DNA from: Intestinibaculum porci
GTDB taxonomy: Bacteria; Bacillota_I; Bacilli_A; Erysipelotrichales; Coprobacillaceae
Reading direction: 5' to 3'
Assembly: GCF_003925875.1 (NCBI RefSeq)
Contig: NZ_AP019309.1
Coordinates: 2,666,001 to 2,730,000, forward strand
Length of the DNA: 64,000 bases
The notes under the pieces were generated by a model. That model worked only from the letters and a program-made list of their open reading frames with translations. It was not told the DNA's origin and made no database searches. Position numbers and translations under genes: made by a program. Shown piece by piece: positions 45,048 to 54,868 of the stretch. Each line of letters opens with the position of its first letter. Positions within the stretch are counted from its first letter, which is position 1.

Positions 45048-45822
45048 GCGGTCTTCTTAATTTTAAAAATGGCACTTCTTTCTGACGTTTCGTCGCTTCC
45101 GACAAATCGAGTTCCACCGTTGCGAGAGCTTCCCGATCATCCGCTTTAATCATAATCCGGCCATTGGGATGCGCCACTAATGATTCGCCGGCAAAGATCA
45201 CATCTTCTTCGCGGCCAACACGATTGCACATGGCAATAAAGACACCGTTCTGATAAGCCTGGGTGCGAATTTCCGCTTCAAAGAGTGCCATCGGTTCCTC
45301 CTTCAAATTCGCGGTTGGAATAAGAATCAGCTGAGCCCCTCTTAAAGCGCAGCTGCGCACCGATTCGGGAAAATGACGGTCAAAACAGATGACAATGCCA
45401 ATTTTTCCAAAAGGTGTATCAAACACCTTAAAGCCATCAGGCGCTGGCGTATAATACTCTTTTTCATAAAAATGAGGAAAATCGGCAATATGTACCATAT
45501 GCGATTCCCCAACAATCTCGCCATTTGGATCAATCAGTAAGGACGTATCATAGTTATGGCCATCATGCATATAAAAATTGGGAGAAATATACATTTGATG
45601 TTCCTGGGCTTTCTCCTGCATTTTGCCAATAAAAGGATGCGTTCGATCCATCAGATAACGAGCTGCCTGACGATTGGGACGCAAAGGAAAAAAGGGTGAA
45701 AACTGAATTTCTGGAAAGAAAATCAGATCACTATCCTTTGCGAGGTTAATCATCCGCAGCGATTTATAAAAATTATCTTCAAGGCGATCTGTCATCGCCA
45801 TTTGCGCCATTGCTATTTTCAT
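45031..45822 (-). CDS. Carbon-nitrogen hydrolase (nitrilase family)
   Basis: About 263 residues. The catalytic Glu-Lys-Cys set is visible: LIFFPEIQFSPF, the lysine in TANLKEEP (or a nearby one), and IGIVICFDRHFPES with the nucleophile Cys. Such enzymes hydrolyse amides, e.g. N-carbamoylputrescine or omega-amides; the substrate is not predictable. I start at ATG 45822 behind AGGTG. A terminator hairpin overlaps its stop. Confidence 0.85.
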   Translation of the reverse strand: MKIAMAQMAMTDRLEDNFYKSLRMINLAKDSDLIFFPEIQFSPFFPLRPNRQAARYLMDRTHPFIGKMQEKAQEHQMYISPNFYMHDGHNYDTSLLIDPNGEIVGESHMVHIADFPHFYEKEYYTPAPDGFKVFDTPFGKIGIVICFDRHFPESVRSCALRGAQLILIPTANLKEEPMALFEAEIRTQAYQNGVFIAMCNRVGREEDVIFAGESLVAHPNGRIMIKADDREALATVELDLSEATKRQKEVPFLKLRRPQEYEL

Positions 45823-45917
45823 TTGTATCACCTAGCTCCATTCTATACCCACGACCCGTATTTTTCAAATTATTTGTATAGAAATAAAAAAGAAAATGCA
45901 TATGTATACACCTTTGT

Positions 45918-45932
45918 CACAAACTGTGACGC
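45918..45932. promoter_or_regulatory. Inverted repeat GTCACA-AAC-TGTGAC
   Basis: A perfect 6-bp inverted repeat with a 3-base centre in the gap upstream of the nitrilase-family gene. It has no T run, so it is more like an operator than a terminator. Confidence 0.35.
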
Positions 45933-45963
45933 CTATTCATAAGTAAGTTATAAATCTGACTAA

Positions 45964-45997
45964 AAAAATGAGAGAAAAGCATTCTTTTCTCTCATCA
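45964..45997 (-). terminator. ppk-PFK operon terminator
   Basis: Minus strand: ATGAGAGAAAAG, AATG, CTTTTCTCTCAT, then TTTTTT: a 12-bp perfect stem. Confidence 0.92.
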
Positions 45998-45999
45998 TG

Positions 46000-47079
46000 T
46001 TACCGATCGCCAAAGGATACACCCATCAGACGGGCATTCTTAACAGTCTTGCCTTCGGGATCGACATATTTGAGTTTACCAGCGGTATCCTGTAATGGAA
46101 TAGAGCCAACTTCGCCCTGCTTTAAGACAACTAACTGACCAAACGAACGGTTCATGATCAGACGTGCCCCTTCAATACCAAAGCGGGTAGAAATCATACG
46201 ATCATAGGCATCTGGTTCACCGCCACGCTGCGCATGACCAATGACTGAAGTACGAATTTCTGCCTCTGGCATAATCGCCTGAAGATCGCGCGCAATTTCT
46301 TCAACGACGCTATGGCCGCCGCGGGCTGCCACTTTGGCTTTGTACTTTTTCTTTGATAAGGTTGCATCTTCTTTCGAGATCGCCCCTTCAGCGGCCGCAA
46401 TAATGGTAAATTTCTTGCCTTTTTTATTACGTTCCTTAATCTTTTTCGCAATCACATTAATGTCATAAGGAATTTCTGGCAAAAGGATAATTTCACAGCC
46501 CGTTGCCAAACCAGCGGCTAAGGTAATATGACCAACTTTATGGCCCATGACTTCGACGACAAAGATCCGTGAATGCGACTGCGCCGTAGAATGGATATCA
46601 TCCAGATAACGCGTCGCCACATCAATGGCAGACTGGAAACCAAAGGTATAATCCGTACCATAGGTATCATTGTCAATAGTCTTTGGCAAGCCGATGACAT
46701 TTAAGCCCTGCTGCGCTAACAGATTGGCACTCTTTAAAGAGCCATTACCGCCCAGGACTGCTAAAGCATCCAGATTCAGTTTTGCATATGTTTTTTTCAT
46801 CGCTTTGACTTTATCAAAGCCATCTTCAATCACTTGCATTTTCTTAAACGGACAGCGTGATGATCCTAAGATCGTACCACCCTGGTTAATAATGCCAGAG
46901 AAATCTCTCGGACTCATCTTGATGTAGTCTTCATACATCAAGCCTTTATATCCATTTTTAAAGCCAATGATTTCCACATCCTTGACTTGGGCATAAAGGG
47001 TCTTCGCCAATCCGCGCATCGTCGCGTTGAGCGCTTGACAGTCGCCACCGCTTGTTAAAATGCCTACTCGTAAACTCAT
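46000..47079 (-). CDS. Phosphofructokinase-family protein (second paralogue)
   Basis: A 359-residue member of the PFK superfamily, separate from pfkA. RVGILTSGGDCQALNATMRG and NQGGTILGSSRCPFKK are typical. The nucleotide loop reads VLGGNGSLK (Asn for the usual Asp) with the ATP-type Gly after it, whereas PKTIDND has the Lys characteristic of pyrophosphate enzymes. The combination occurs in a distinct clade, so the phosphoryl donor (ATP or pyrophosphate) is open. It lies 34 bases behind ppk, probably in one operon. Confidence 0.85.
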   Translation of the reverse strand: MSLRVGILTSGGDCQALNATMRGLAKTLYAQVKDVEIIGFKNGYKGLMYEDYIKMSPRDFSGIINQGGTILGSSRCPFKKMQVIEDGFDKVKAMKKTYAKLNLDALAVLGGNGSLKSANLLAQQGLNVIGLPKTIDNDTYGTDYTFGFQSAIDVATRYLDDIHSTAQSHSRIFVVEVMGHKVGHITLAAGLATGCEIILLPEIPYDINVIAKKIKERNKKGKKFTIIAAAEGAISKEDATLSKKKYKAKVAARGGHSVVEEIARDLQAIMPEAEIRTSVIGHAQRGGEPDAYDRMISTRFGIEGARLIMNRSFGQLVVLKQGEVGSIPLQDTAGKLKYVDPEGKTVKNARLMGVSFGDR

Positions 47080-47113
47080 TGTTAACCCCCCTTAAATAAG
47101 TTTCAGTTTTCGA

Positions 47114-49138
47114 TTAGATCTTCTTTTTAAAGAAATGTTCCTGACAGTTCATTTCTGGATTCTTATTTTTAATACGTTTATATTTACCGTTACTTAATAA
47201 CTTACATGCTTTCACGTTATCGGCAAGCATACACTTGAACATATTTAAAATCGTCTGCTTGATCTTCGGATCATAAACCGGCGCTGCAATTTCCACGCGG
47301 CGCTCTAAGTTACGGGTCATCAGATCAGCAGAAGAAATATAGACTTTTGGATTCTGGGCGCCAAAGATATAAATACGCGAGTGCTCTAAGTAACGGCCGA
47401 CAATAGAGATAATATTAATATGATCGGTATAACCAGGCACTCCTGGTAAAATGCAGCAAATCCCGCGGACCACCATGTCAATCTTCACACCCGCCTGGGA
47501 AGCCTCGATCAGTTTGTCAATCATCGTTCGACTCGTGACAGAGTTGCACTTAAAGCCCACATATGCTTCTTTGCCTGCTTTCGCTAAGGCAATCTGTTCA
47601 TCAATTAATGCGCAGATTTTATTCATCATCGAATGTGGCGCCACCATTAATTCTTTTACATCGTGAATGGTCTGGCCCTGAGCCAAATGGTTAAAGACGT
47701 TATTGGCATCTTCGCCAATTTCCCGTTTGGCCGTAATCAGACATAAATCCGTATAGAACTGAGCCGTCTTTTCGTTGTAGTTGCCCGTTCCGATCTGGGT
47801 AATATATTTCACTTCTGATTTATCACGATAAGTAATCAGACATAATTTACTATGCACTTTATAGCCATCTAAGCCATAGATGACATGGGCTCCCGCCGCT
47901 TCTAAAGCTTTGGACTGATAAATGTTGTTTTCTTCATCAAAACGTGCTCTTAATTCTACTAAGACCGTCACTTCTTTACCATTTTCCACCGCTTTGATTA
48001 AGGCTTTGACAACTTTCGAATTCTTCGCCACACGATAAAGTGTCATCTTAATGCTGGCTACATTTGGATCACTGGCCGCTTCATCTAACATTCTTAAAAA
48101 TGGCGCCATCGATTCAAACGGATAAGCTAAGAAGATATCATGTTTGAGGACCTGTTTAATCATTGGTGTACGATTTTCCACTAATGGTGAGTTCTTAGGA
48201 ATATTAGGGACATAGAATAATTCAGGATGAGAGCCTTTTAAGAAATCACGCACTTCGCCAAAGAATGAGAATTCTAATGGCGACTTGCTTGGGAATAACT
48301 GTTTCATATCCAAATCTAAGAATTTAGCGAGCATCTCTAATTCTAACTCATCTAAGCCTTCGGTATATTCCAGTCTTAAAGGACGCAGTTTTCTTCTTTG
48401 TTTAATCAGAGATTCCATCATCGAACGATAATCATGATGATCTTCAATCTCTTCTTCATCAATATCGGCACTGCGGGTCACTCTGATGACACTGGCTTTG
48501 ATCACTTTCTGATGGGCAAAGATTTTCGGCAAGAAATGGAAAAGCACATCCTCTAAAAGAATGAAAGCCCCGCTTGGTAAATGAATCAGCCGACCATCTT
48601 CAGTATGAACAATCGAAATAATCCCTAATTTACGTTTCCCTTTCTTGCTTTCCAGCTGCGCAGCAATATACAGTTCACCGTTATTTAAGAATGGGAAAGG
48701 CTGTCTTTTAGAAATCACCTGTGGAGAAATAAGCGGCAGAATTTGCCGATCAAAATACATTGTTAAATATTTTTCATCTTCTTTACTTGTTAAATCAGCG
48801 TATTTCACAAGATGAAAACCATACTCATCTAGCTGTTCCATCGCTTTTTCATAAATGCGATCTTTCTTTTTATTAAGACTGCGAATCTTAGTAAAGCAAG
48901 CTTTTAACTGTTCTTCAGACGTCATATTCGTCTTGTTTTCCCGCGCTGCTGGATAAAACAGCATCGTATCATACAATGACCCAAGACGCACACGGAAGAA
49001 TTCATCCAGGTTCGTCTGGTAAATCGAAATAAAACTTAATCTTTCAGCGAGAGGCACCCCTGGGTCCTTCCCCTGTAATAACACACGATCATTAAATTTC
49101 AGCCAAGATAATTCTCGGTTATCTGTACATTCGTTCAT
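47114..49138 (-). CDS. ppk: Polyphosphate kinase
   Basis: A 674-residue enzyme that builds polyphosphate from ATP and can run in reverse. N-terminal helical domain (RELSWLKFNDRVLLQ), middle domain, and two phospholipase-D-like halves with the phosphohistidine motif VHSKLCLITYR and a second EHSRIYIFG. Start at ATG 49138 behind AAGGAGGGG. The next gene is a PFK-family protein, a possible metabolic link. Confidence 0.94.
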   Translation of the reverse strand: MNECTDNRELSWLKFNDRVLLQGKDPGVPLAERLSFISIYQTNLDEFFRVRLGSLYDTMLFYPAARENKTNMTSEEQLKACFTKIRSLNKKKDRIYEKAMEQLDEYGFHLVKYADLTSKEDEKYLTMYFDRQILPLISPQVISKRQPFPFLNNGELYIAAQLESKKGKRKLGIISIVHTEDGRLIHLPSGAFILLEDVLFHFLPKIFAHQKVIKASVIRVTRSADIDEEEIEDHHDYRSMMESLIKQRRKLRPLRLEYTEGLDELELEMLAKFLDLDMKQLFPSKSPLEFSFFGEVRDFLKGSHPELFYVPNIPKNSPLVENRTPMIKQVLKHDIFLAYPFESMAPFLRMLDEAASDPNVASIKMTLYRVAKNSKVVKALIKAVENGKEVTVLVELRARFDEENNIYQSKALEAAGAHVIYGLDGYKVHSKLCLITYRDKSEVKYITQIGTGNYNEKTAQFYTDLCLITAKREIGEDANNVFNHLAQGQTIHDVKELMVAPHSMMNKICALIDEQIALAKAGKEAYVGFKCNSVTSRTMIDKLIEASQAGVKIDMVVRGICCILPGVPGYTDHINIISIVGRYLEHSRIYIFGAQNPKVYISSADLMTRNLERRVEIAAPVYDPKIKQTILNMFKCMLADNVKACKLLSNGKYKRIKNKNPEMNCQEHFFKKKI

Positions 49139-49358
49139 ACAACCCCTCCTTGTGTACATGTCACACAATTGTAGACACGCTCATTGACTCAAGACAAGCC
49201 ACTTTTCACAATCTTAACATTTCCGTAATAAAGATATTACAAAACTATTTTTTAAACCTGTGAGAAAGCTTCTTAGATAAGGTATACCTTTATTATAATC
49301 TTCCTGTAACCGTTTTTAAAGTTTCCATGTTATTTCCTTCAAAAAAGGTGGTCACACG

Positions 49359-49387
49359 TTTACTTAACCGGTTACTTTTGTTATAAT
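49359..49387 (+). promoter_or_regulatory. lacI-type gene promoter with operator
   Basis: The palindrome TAACCGGTTA (49365-49374) lies between a TTTACT -35 box and a TATAAT -10 box. The same sequence occurs upstream of the ABC importer, so the regulator probably controls itself and the transport operon. Confidence 0.75.
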
Positions 49388-49419
49388 AAAAGGGAATTTC
49401 TAAATAATGGAGGGCTTTT

Positions 49420-50424
49420 ATGCAAAAAAAAATCACCTTTGATGATATCGCCAAATATACCCATTTCTCCAAAACAACCATATCCCGTTATTTTAATCAT
49501 CCGGAAACCTTAACCGAGAAGAATCGTGCGATCATCAAAGACGCTTTAGAAAAACTCAACTATCATGAAAACAAACTTGCCAAAGTCTTAGCTAATGGCA
49601 AAAGTGAATTCATTGGTATTATCGTCCCAAACCTCTCGATGCATTACTACGCCGAAATGTTAAGTCATATTTTAGCCACTTATCAGGAATTTGGTTATAA
49701 ATTTCTTGTCTTTGAAAGCAATGATGACCCCGTCATGGAACGCCAGTATATCAGTGAACTGATCGCCTATAATATTGAAGGCATGATCATCTTATCGCAC
49801 TGTTTAAGCAGTCAGGAACTTTCCCGCTTACCAATTCCGATCGTCACGATCGAACGTGAATCACAGTTTTTAAATGGCGTCACCACCGATAACTATCGCG
49901 GCGCCCTCATTGCAACATCCTACCTGCAGTCTTTAAACTGCGATATTCTCATTCATATCAATAGTGAATTAACTCCCGAAAACCCGGATTATGAACGTAC
50001 CCATGGCTTCTTGGATATCTGTGAGAAAGAGCATCTGCCTCACCAGCTGATCGCGCAATATTTAGGCGCTACCTGGGATGAAACCAATACTATTTATGAA
50101 GATCTCTTCCAGCAAATCGATACCAAATACCAAGGGCAAAAGAAAGGTATTTTTATTGCCAATGATACGCATGCCAATATCTTTTTAAATATCGTTTATC
50201 GACATTATCGGAATTTACCAGAAGATTATAATATCATCGGTTTTGATGATTCATCAATCTCACGGGAAGCGCTGATTCCCATTACAACCATTCATCAGAA
50301 TATTGATACCCTCTCTCATGCCGCCATGGAATTATTAGTCGATCAGATTCAAAACAAAAAAAGCAAGCAGCTGATTCACCGTCAGGTAGAACCATCACTC
50401 ATCATTCGTCACACGACCCATTAA
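49420..50424 (+). CDS. LacI-family repressor of the fructoside locus
   Basis: A 334-residue regulator. The N-terminal helix-turn-helix is ITFDDIAKYTHFSKTTISRY, with a hinge (NKLAKVLANGKS), followed by a periplasmic-binding-like sugar domain. GGAGGG precedes the ATG. It is read away from the convergent GH32 gene. Its own promoter and the importer promoter share GTAACCGGTTAC-type operators, so a sucrose-derived sugar is the likely inducer. Confidence 0.9.
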   Translation: MQKKITFDDIAKYTHFSKTTISRYFNHPETLTEKNRAIIKDALEKLNYHENKLAKVLANGKSEFIGIIVPNLSMHYYAEMLSHILATYQEFGYKFLVFESNDDPVMERQYISELIAYNIEGMIILSHCLSSQELSRLPIPIVTIERESQFLNGVTTDNYRGALIATSYLQSLNCDILIHINSELTPENPDYERTHGFLDICEKEHLPHQLIAQYLGATWDETNTIYEDLFQQIDTKYQGQKKGIFIANDTHANIFLNIVYRHYRNLPEDYNIIGFDDSSISREALIPITTIHQNIDTLSHAAMELLVDQIQNKKSKQLIHRQVEPSLIIRHTTH

Positions 50425-50448
50425 CCTCCGCCTGGAGGTTTTTTTCAT
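50425..50448 (+). terminator. Terminator of regulator gene
   Basis: AACCTCC, GCC, GGAGGTT-type stem followed by a T run. Confidence 0.75.
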
Positions 50449-50475
50449 AGAAATTATATTAAACTTAACATAATA

Positions 50476-50501
50476 GAAAAGAGGCGGATATTTTCCGTCT
50501 C
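50476..50501 (-). terminator. Terminator of the fructoside operon
   Basis: Minus strand: GAGACGG, AAAATAT, CCGCCTC, then TTTTC, directly after the GH32 stop. Confidence 0.65.
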
Positions 50502-51938
50502 CTACTTCACTAAATCATATTTTACAACCGAAAATTCTACCTGATCATATGAGGTAAAGCTGATATCTTCTGCATCTAAAGGCGTATAGAAAGTGGTTGA
50601 GAAGACCTGTTCCCCGCCATTAATAAAGATTTCTGCAGAATAACGATCCAAGATCACACGCATCGTCAATTCCGGATAAGGCACTTTTAAAGCTTTCCGA
50701 CGAATCGCCACAACATCACGAATCATGCCACAGTAGCTGCGATCGAGTTCAAACATGTTCTTATCTTTATGATAAGTGAAAGACACATGATGACTTTTAT
50801 CTTTCGCAAACTGGATGGTAAATTCATGATAATTTGAAGAATGAATGGTTACGGTCATATCTAAGCAGCGTCCTTTAACATAAGGCAGCTGCATCTCCCC
50901 TAAACATTGCTGGTGTGCATAGACCATCACATTTTGATGATACTGATTGATTTCTCGTACTGGTTTTTGAATCAGATGACCGTCTTTCATTGAAAGTTCA
51001 CGTGGTAAACTCATCATATTGGCCCATTTCTGATCTGCTGGTTTCATAAAGTTATCCCAAGACTGCATCCAGCCAATCATAATCCGGCGATGATCCGCTG
51101 TTTCTAAAGTCTGCGGGGCATAAAAATCAATACCATCATCGACTTCCCCAATGACTTCTTTAGTGAAAACACCTTTCTCTTCATCAAAACGGCCGCGCAT
51201 CCATAAAGCGTTATTACCATTATGGAATTCTTCGGTGGCGACCATATCCTGCGGCGATGTTAATAATACATACGTATCATCAAGCGGGAAAAAATCCGGG
51301 CACTCCCACATCACCCCAATTTCTCCTTTTTCATCGCAGGCCAGTACTGATTTATACTGCCAGTCACGTAAGTTTGTCGAAGTGAATAAGACGATTTGTC
51401 CATGATTATCGGCATTCTTATTCCCTGCCACTAAATAATAGGTACCGTCTTTTTCCCAAATCTTGGGATCACGGAAATGTTCTGTCGAAAAACCTTCAGG
51501 CAGCTGCTTTCCCAAAGCGACGGGATTTTCTGATAGTTTTTGATAATGGAGGCCATCCCCGATCGCGACGCACTGGTTCTGTTCTATTTCGCCATTGACT
51601 TTCCGTAAGCCGGTATAAACAAGTACGTGGCCTTCTGGTGTTTCCAGGCCGCTGCCGCTGAAACAGCCTTCTTCATCAAAAGGCTGATCAGGTGCTAAGG
51701 CAACGGGTAAATCTTCCCAAGTGATAAAATCCTTCGTCTTCGCATGGCCCCAGTGCATTGGTCCCCAGACATCTTTATAAGGATAATGCTGGTAAAATAA
51801 ATGGTATTCTCCCTGATAGAGGGAAAAGCCGTTGGGATCATTGATCCAGCCCGTCGGCGCAGTGACATGGAAGAGTGGTCGTGAATGATCTTCAGGCTGC
51901 TCTTTGATATATTGATTCGCTTTTTCTAATGTCTGCAT
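50502..51938 (-). CDS. GH32 beta-fructofuranosidase (sucrase)
   Basis: A 478-residue intracellular glycosidase. The three catalytic signatures are complete: WINDPNGFSLYQGEYHLFYQ (nucleophile Asp), EHFRDPKIW (transition-state Asp), and MWECPDFFPL (acid/base Glu). The C-terminal beta-sandwich is present. No signal peptide. As the uptake system is an ABC importer, the substrate is probably unphosphorylated sucrose or short fructo-oligosaccharides. Last gene of the operon. Confidence 0.93.
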   Translation of the reverse strand: MQTLEKANQYIKEQPEDHSRPLFHVTAPTGWINDPNGFSLYQGEYHLFYQHYPYKDVWGPMHWGHAKTKDFITWEDLPVALAPDQPFDEEGCFSGSGLETPEGHVLVYTGLRKVNGEIEQNQCVAIGDGLHYQKLSENPVALGKQLPEGFSTEHFRDPKIWEKDGTYYLVAGNKNADNHGQIVLFTSTNLRDWQYKSVLACDEKGEIGVMWECPDFFPLDDTYVLLTSPQDMVATEEFHNGNNALWMRGRFDEEKGVFTKEVIGEVDDGIDFYAPQTLETADHRRIMIGWMQSWDNFMKPADQKWANMMSLPRELSMKDGHLIQKPVREINQYHQNVMVYAHQQCLGEMQLPYVKGRCLDMTVTIHSSNYHEFTIQFAKDKSHHVSFTYHKDKNMFELDRSYCGMIRDVVAIRRKALKVPYPELTMRVILDRYSAEIFINGGEQVFSTTFYTPLDAEDISFTSYDQVEFSVVKYDLVK

Positions 51939-52038
51939 AACGTTTGTCCTTTCGCTTTTTAAGGGGCTCTCTGTCCCGATTACTTGTCACTTTATATCAA
52001 TAGGGATGATGTTTGATCATCCCCGCTTTTAAGAAGTC

Positions 52039-53133
52039 TTAAATTAATGTTTCTTCCGTTTCAGCATCAAAGAAATGGATATGCGCTGGTTCAAAGATGA
52101 ATGATAAATCATCACCGATATTCTTCACATCGTATTTAGAAACACGGGCTACAACATTCGCATTACCAAAAGTGAAATATAAGTTATTTTCATTACCCAT
52201 AATTTCTGTATCATTGATCGTCGCATGCATAATGCCATCTTTGAAGGTATCAAGATTTAAGTTATCCACTTTGATATCTTCTCCTCGGATTCCTAACGTA
52301 AGCTTGCGATTACGGGCCTGCAGCTTATTGGCGACAGTCTGTGTGATCTGCATTTTATGACCATCCGCAAAAGTCACTTCACGACCACTCACTGTGACAT
52401 CAAAGAAGTTCATCTGTGGTGAGCCGATAAAGCCTGCCACGAATTTATTCACAGGGTGATCATATAATTCCATTGGTTTGCCGATTTGCTGAACAACCCC
52501 ATCTTTCATAATGACAATACGATCCGCCATCGTCATCGCTTCAACCTGATCATGGGTGACATAAATGGTCGTAGCGCCAATCTGACGGTGCAGTTTAGAA
52601 ATGACCGTACGCATCGATACACGTAATTTGGCATCCAAGTTGGATAATGGTTCATCCATTAAGAATAACTTCTGATTTTTAACAATCGCACGACCTAAAG
52701 CAACACGCTGACGCTGCCCGCCAGATAAGTTTTTCGGTTTACGGTAACGATATTCTTCTAAGCCTAAGACATCAATCGCCCAGTCAACTTTCTTTTTGAT
52801 TTCATCCTTTGGTACTTTCATATTCTTTAAGCCGTAAGAGATGTTCTTTTCAACGGTCATATGAGGATATAAGGCATAGTTCTGGAACACCATCGAAATC
52901 CCACGATCACGAGGAGCAACTTCATTCATACGTTTGCCATCAATGATCAAATCCCCCGAAGAGATTTCTTCAAAGCCCGCAATCATACGTAAAGTGGTTG
53001 ATTTCCCACAGCCGGAAGGTCCGACGAAAGCGATGAATTCTTTTGGTTCAACTTCTAAGTTAAAGTTCGTAACTGCTTTCTTGTCTGCCCCTTTATACTG
53101 TTTGCAGACATTCTTTAATTCGATAAAACTCAT
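52039..53133 (-). CDS. ABC importer ATPase (MsmK/UgpC type)
   Basis: A 364-residue ATPase. Walker A GPSGCGKST, signature LSGGQRQRVALGRA, Walker B LFLMDEPLSNLDAKLR, H-loop VTHD, and a C-terminal OB-type regulatory domain. It powers the adjacent permeases. In this family one ATPase can serve several sugar importers. Confidence 0.93.
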   Translation of the reverse strand: MSFIELKNVCKQYKGADKKAVTNFNLEVEPKEFIAFVGPSGCGKSTTLRMIAGFEEISSGDLIIDGKRMNEVAPRDRGISMVFQNYALYPHMTVEKNISYGLKNMKVPKDEIKKKVDWAIDVLGLEEYRYRKPKNLSGGQRQRVALGRAIVKNQKLFLMDEPLSNLDAKLRVSMRTVISKLHRQIGATTIYVTHDQVEAMTMADRIVIMKDGVVQQIGKPMELYDHPVNKFVAGFIGSPQMNFFDVTVSGREVTFADGHKMQITQTVANKLQARNRKLTLGIRGEDIKVDNLNLDTFKDGIMHATINDTEIMGNENNLYFTFGNANVVARVSKYDVKNIGDDLSFIFEPAHIHFFDAETEETLI

Positions 53134-53138
53134 GTTGT

Positions 53139-53990
53139 TTAGCCCTCCTTACTGCCGGTCGATACGACCCCTTCAACAATTTGTTTTGAGAATAATGCGT
53201 AGATAATGATCACAGGAATTGTGACTAAAGTGATAACTGCTAATTTCATCCCCATCGTCGTATTATCATTTGAGGTAATGGCATTTAAACCAATCTGAAC
53301 AGTTAACAGTTTATTTGATGTAAAGACTAATGATGGCCAGAGATAATCATTCCATACTCCTAAGAAGGTCATAACCCCAACCGTTGCGACCGCTGATTTA
53401 CTCATTGGTAAAACCATCGTAAAGAAATATTTGATCGGACTGCAATGATCTAACTGCGCTGCTTCGTAAATATCATCAGGCAGCGAAATAAAGACCTGTC
53501 TGAATAAGAAGATATTAAATGGACTGACAATCCCCGGTAAGATTAAACCAAGAATCGTATTAAGTAAGCCTAATTTTGCAATAAAGAAGAAATGAATGGT
53601 AATGATGGATTCCATTGGCACAATCATTAAGAGCATAATCACCAATAACCAGCGATCGCGGAATGGGAAGTCGATCTTCGCTAACGCGTAGCCGGCTAAC
53701 CCATTGACGATAATCCCTAAGACCACCATGATAAAGGCATAGAGAACAGTGTTCACTAAATAGCGGAGGAAATCCGTATGGAACAAAATCTTTGTATAGT
53801 TGTTTAAAAAGCCCTTGGTAATCACTGGCGGCAGAAAGGCCGCAAAGCTATGCATATCATGGGCGATCGCTGCATCCCCTTTAAATGAGTTCACAATCAT
53901 CCACACTAAAGGGAATAAGAATAACAGCGAGGCCGCTAACATAATTACAACTAAGATCCAATTAAGCGTTCTTTGCTTTTTTGTCTGCAT
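53139..53990 (-). CDS. Sugar ABC permease, MalG type
   Basis: A 283-residue membrane protein with six segments; the coupling-helix motif EAAQLDHCSPIKYFFTMVLP fits the EAAxxDG pattern. Start at ATG 53990 behind AAAGGAGG; it overlaps the upstream permease gene by 29 bases. Confidence 0.9.
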   Translation of the reverse strand: MQTKKQRTLNWILVVIMLAASLLFLFPLVWMIVNSFKGDAAIAHDMHSFAAFLPPVITKGFLNNYTKILFHTDFLRYLVNTVLYAFIMVVLGIIVNGLAGYALAKIDFPFRDRWLLVIMLLMIVPMESIITIHFFFIAKLGLLNTILGLILPGIVSPFNIFLFRQVFISLPDDIYEAAQLDHCSPIKYFFTMVLPMSKSAVATVGVMTFLGVWNDYLWPSLVFTSNKLLTVQIGLNAITSNDNTTMGMKLAVITLVTIPVIIIYALFSKQIVEGVVSTGSKEG

Positions 53991-54867
53991 GAGTGTCGAC
54001 CTCCTTTTTATCTCTTGTGACAATCGTCTGAATAACGGTCAGAATCATAACGAAGATAGCGAAGATAATGGCCATGGTACTTGCTAAACCAAGTTCCCAG
54101 TTCACTGTCCCAGTTTCATAAATATCGTAAACCATCGTATACGTTGAATGTGAAGGTCCGCCACCGGTCATGATCATTGGCTGAACTAACATTCTGAAAG
54201 CACCAATAGTAATGGTAATGAAGACGAACACACATAATGGTTTAAGTTCAGGTAAAGTAATATCTTTAAATTTCTGCCATGCGCTGGCATGATCCATTTC
54301 CGCTGCTTCATAAAGCGCTGGGTTAATCCCCTGCAGACCGCCTAAGAAGATAATCATCTGCATGCCGACCCCCTGCCATGCACTCATGATGGCGATTGAA
54401 GGTAAAGCCTGTGAAGAACTGTTAATAAACGGCTGAGCAGAAATACCAAAGTTTCCTAAGATCGCATTGAGGATCCCTTCTGGTGAATAGATCTGAATCC
54501 ATAATGTCGAGACAACGGCTAATGACATAACCACTGGCAGGAAGAACGCCACTTTAAAGTAGCCTTTAAAGTGCGTTACTTTATTAATCAGCATCGCTAA
54601 GCCTAACGCACCTAAACCCTGCAGTGGTACGATGATGAGCACGAATTTCCAGGTATTAAAGAAAGCCATGCGGAAATCATCATCTTTGAAAATCTGGAAG
54701 TAGTTACTTAAACCGGTAAAATGCGTTAAGCTCGGGTTTAAGGCAAAGAAATCAGTAAAACTGAAGATTAAGGTAAGAATCATTGGAATAAACAGGAAGA
54801 CACTTAGCAGCACCAAAGCTGGACCAAAGAACGTCATTCCCATAATCGATTGTTTTTTTCTGTTCAT
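53962..54867 (-). CDS. Sugar ABC permease, MalF type
   Basis: A 301-residue membrane protein with six segments and the coupling motif YEAAEMDHASAWQKFKDITL. First permease of the importer; two bases separate its ATG from the stop of the binding protein gene. Confidence 0.9.
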   Translation of the reverse strand: MNRKKQSIMGMTFFGPALVLLSVFLFIPMILTLIFSFTDFFALNPSLTHFTGLSNYFQIFKDDDFRMAFFNTWKFVLIIVPLQGLGALGLAMLINKVTHFKGYFKVAFFLPVVMSLAVVSTLWIQIYSPEGILNAILGNFGISAQPFINSSSQALPSIAIMSAWQGVGMQMIIFLGGLQGINPALYEAAEMDHASAWQKFKDITLPELKPLCVFVFITITIGAFRMLVQPMIMTGGGPSHSTYTMVYDIYETGTVNWELGLASTMAIIFAIFVMILTVIQTIVTRDKKEVDTHADKKAKNA

Positions 54868-54868
54868 A

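Noticed and set aside
12190-47079. The two phosphofructokinase genes as a recent duplication
   Set aside because: Lengths (319 and 359) and active-site motifs differ too much; they belong to different subfamilies.
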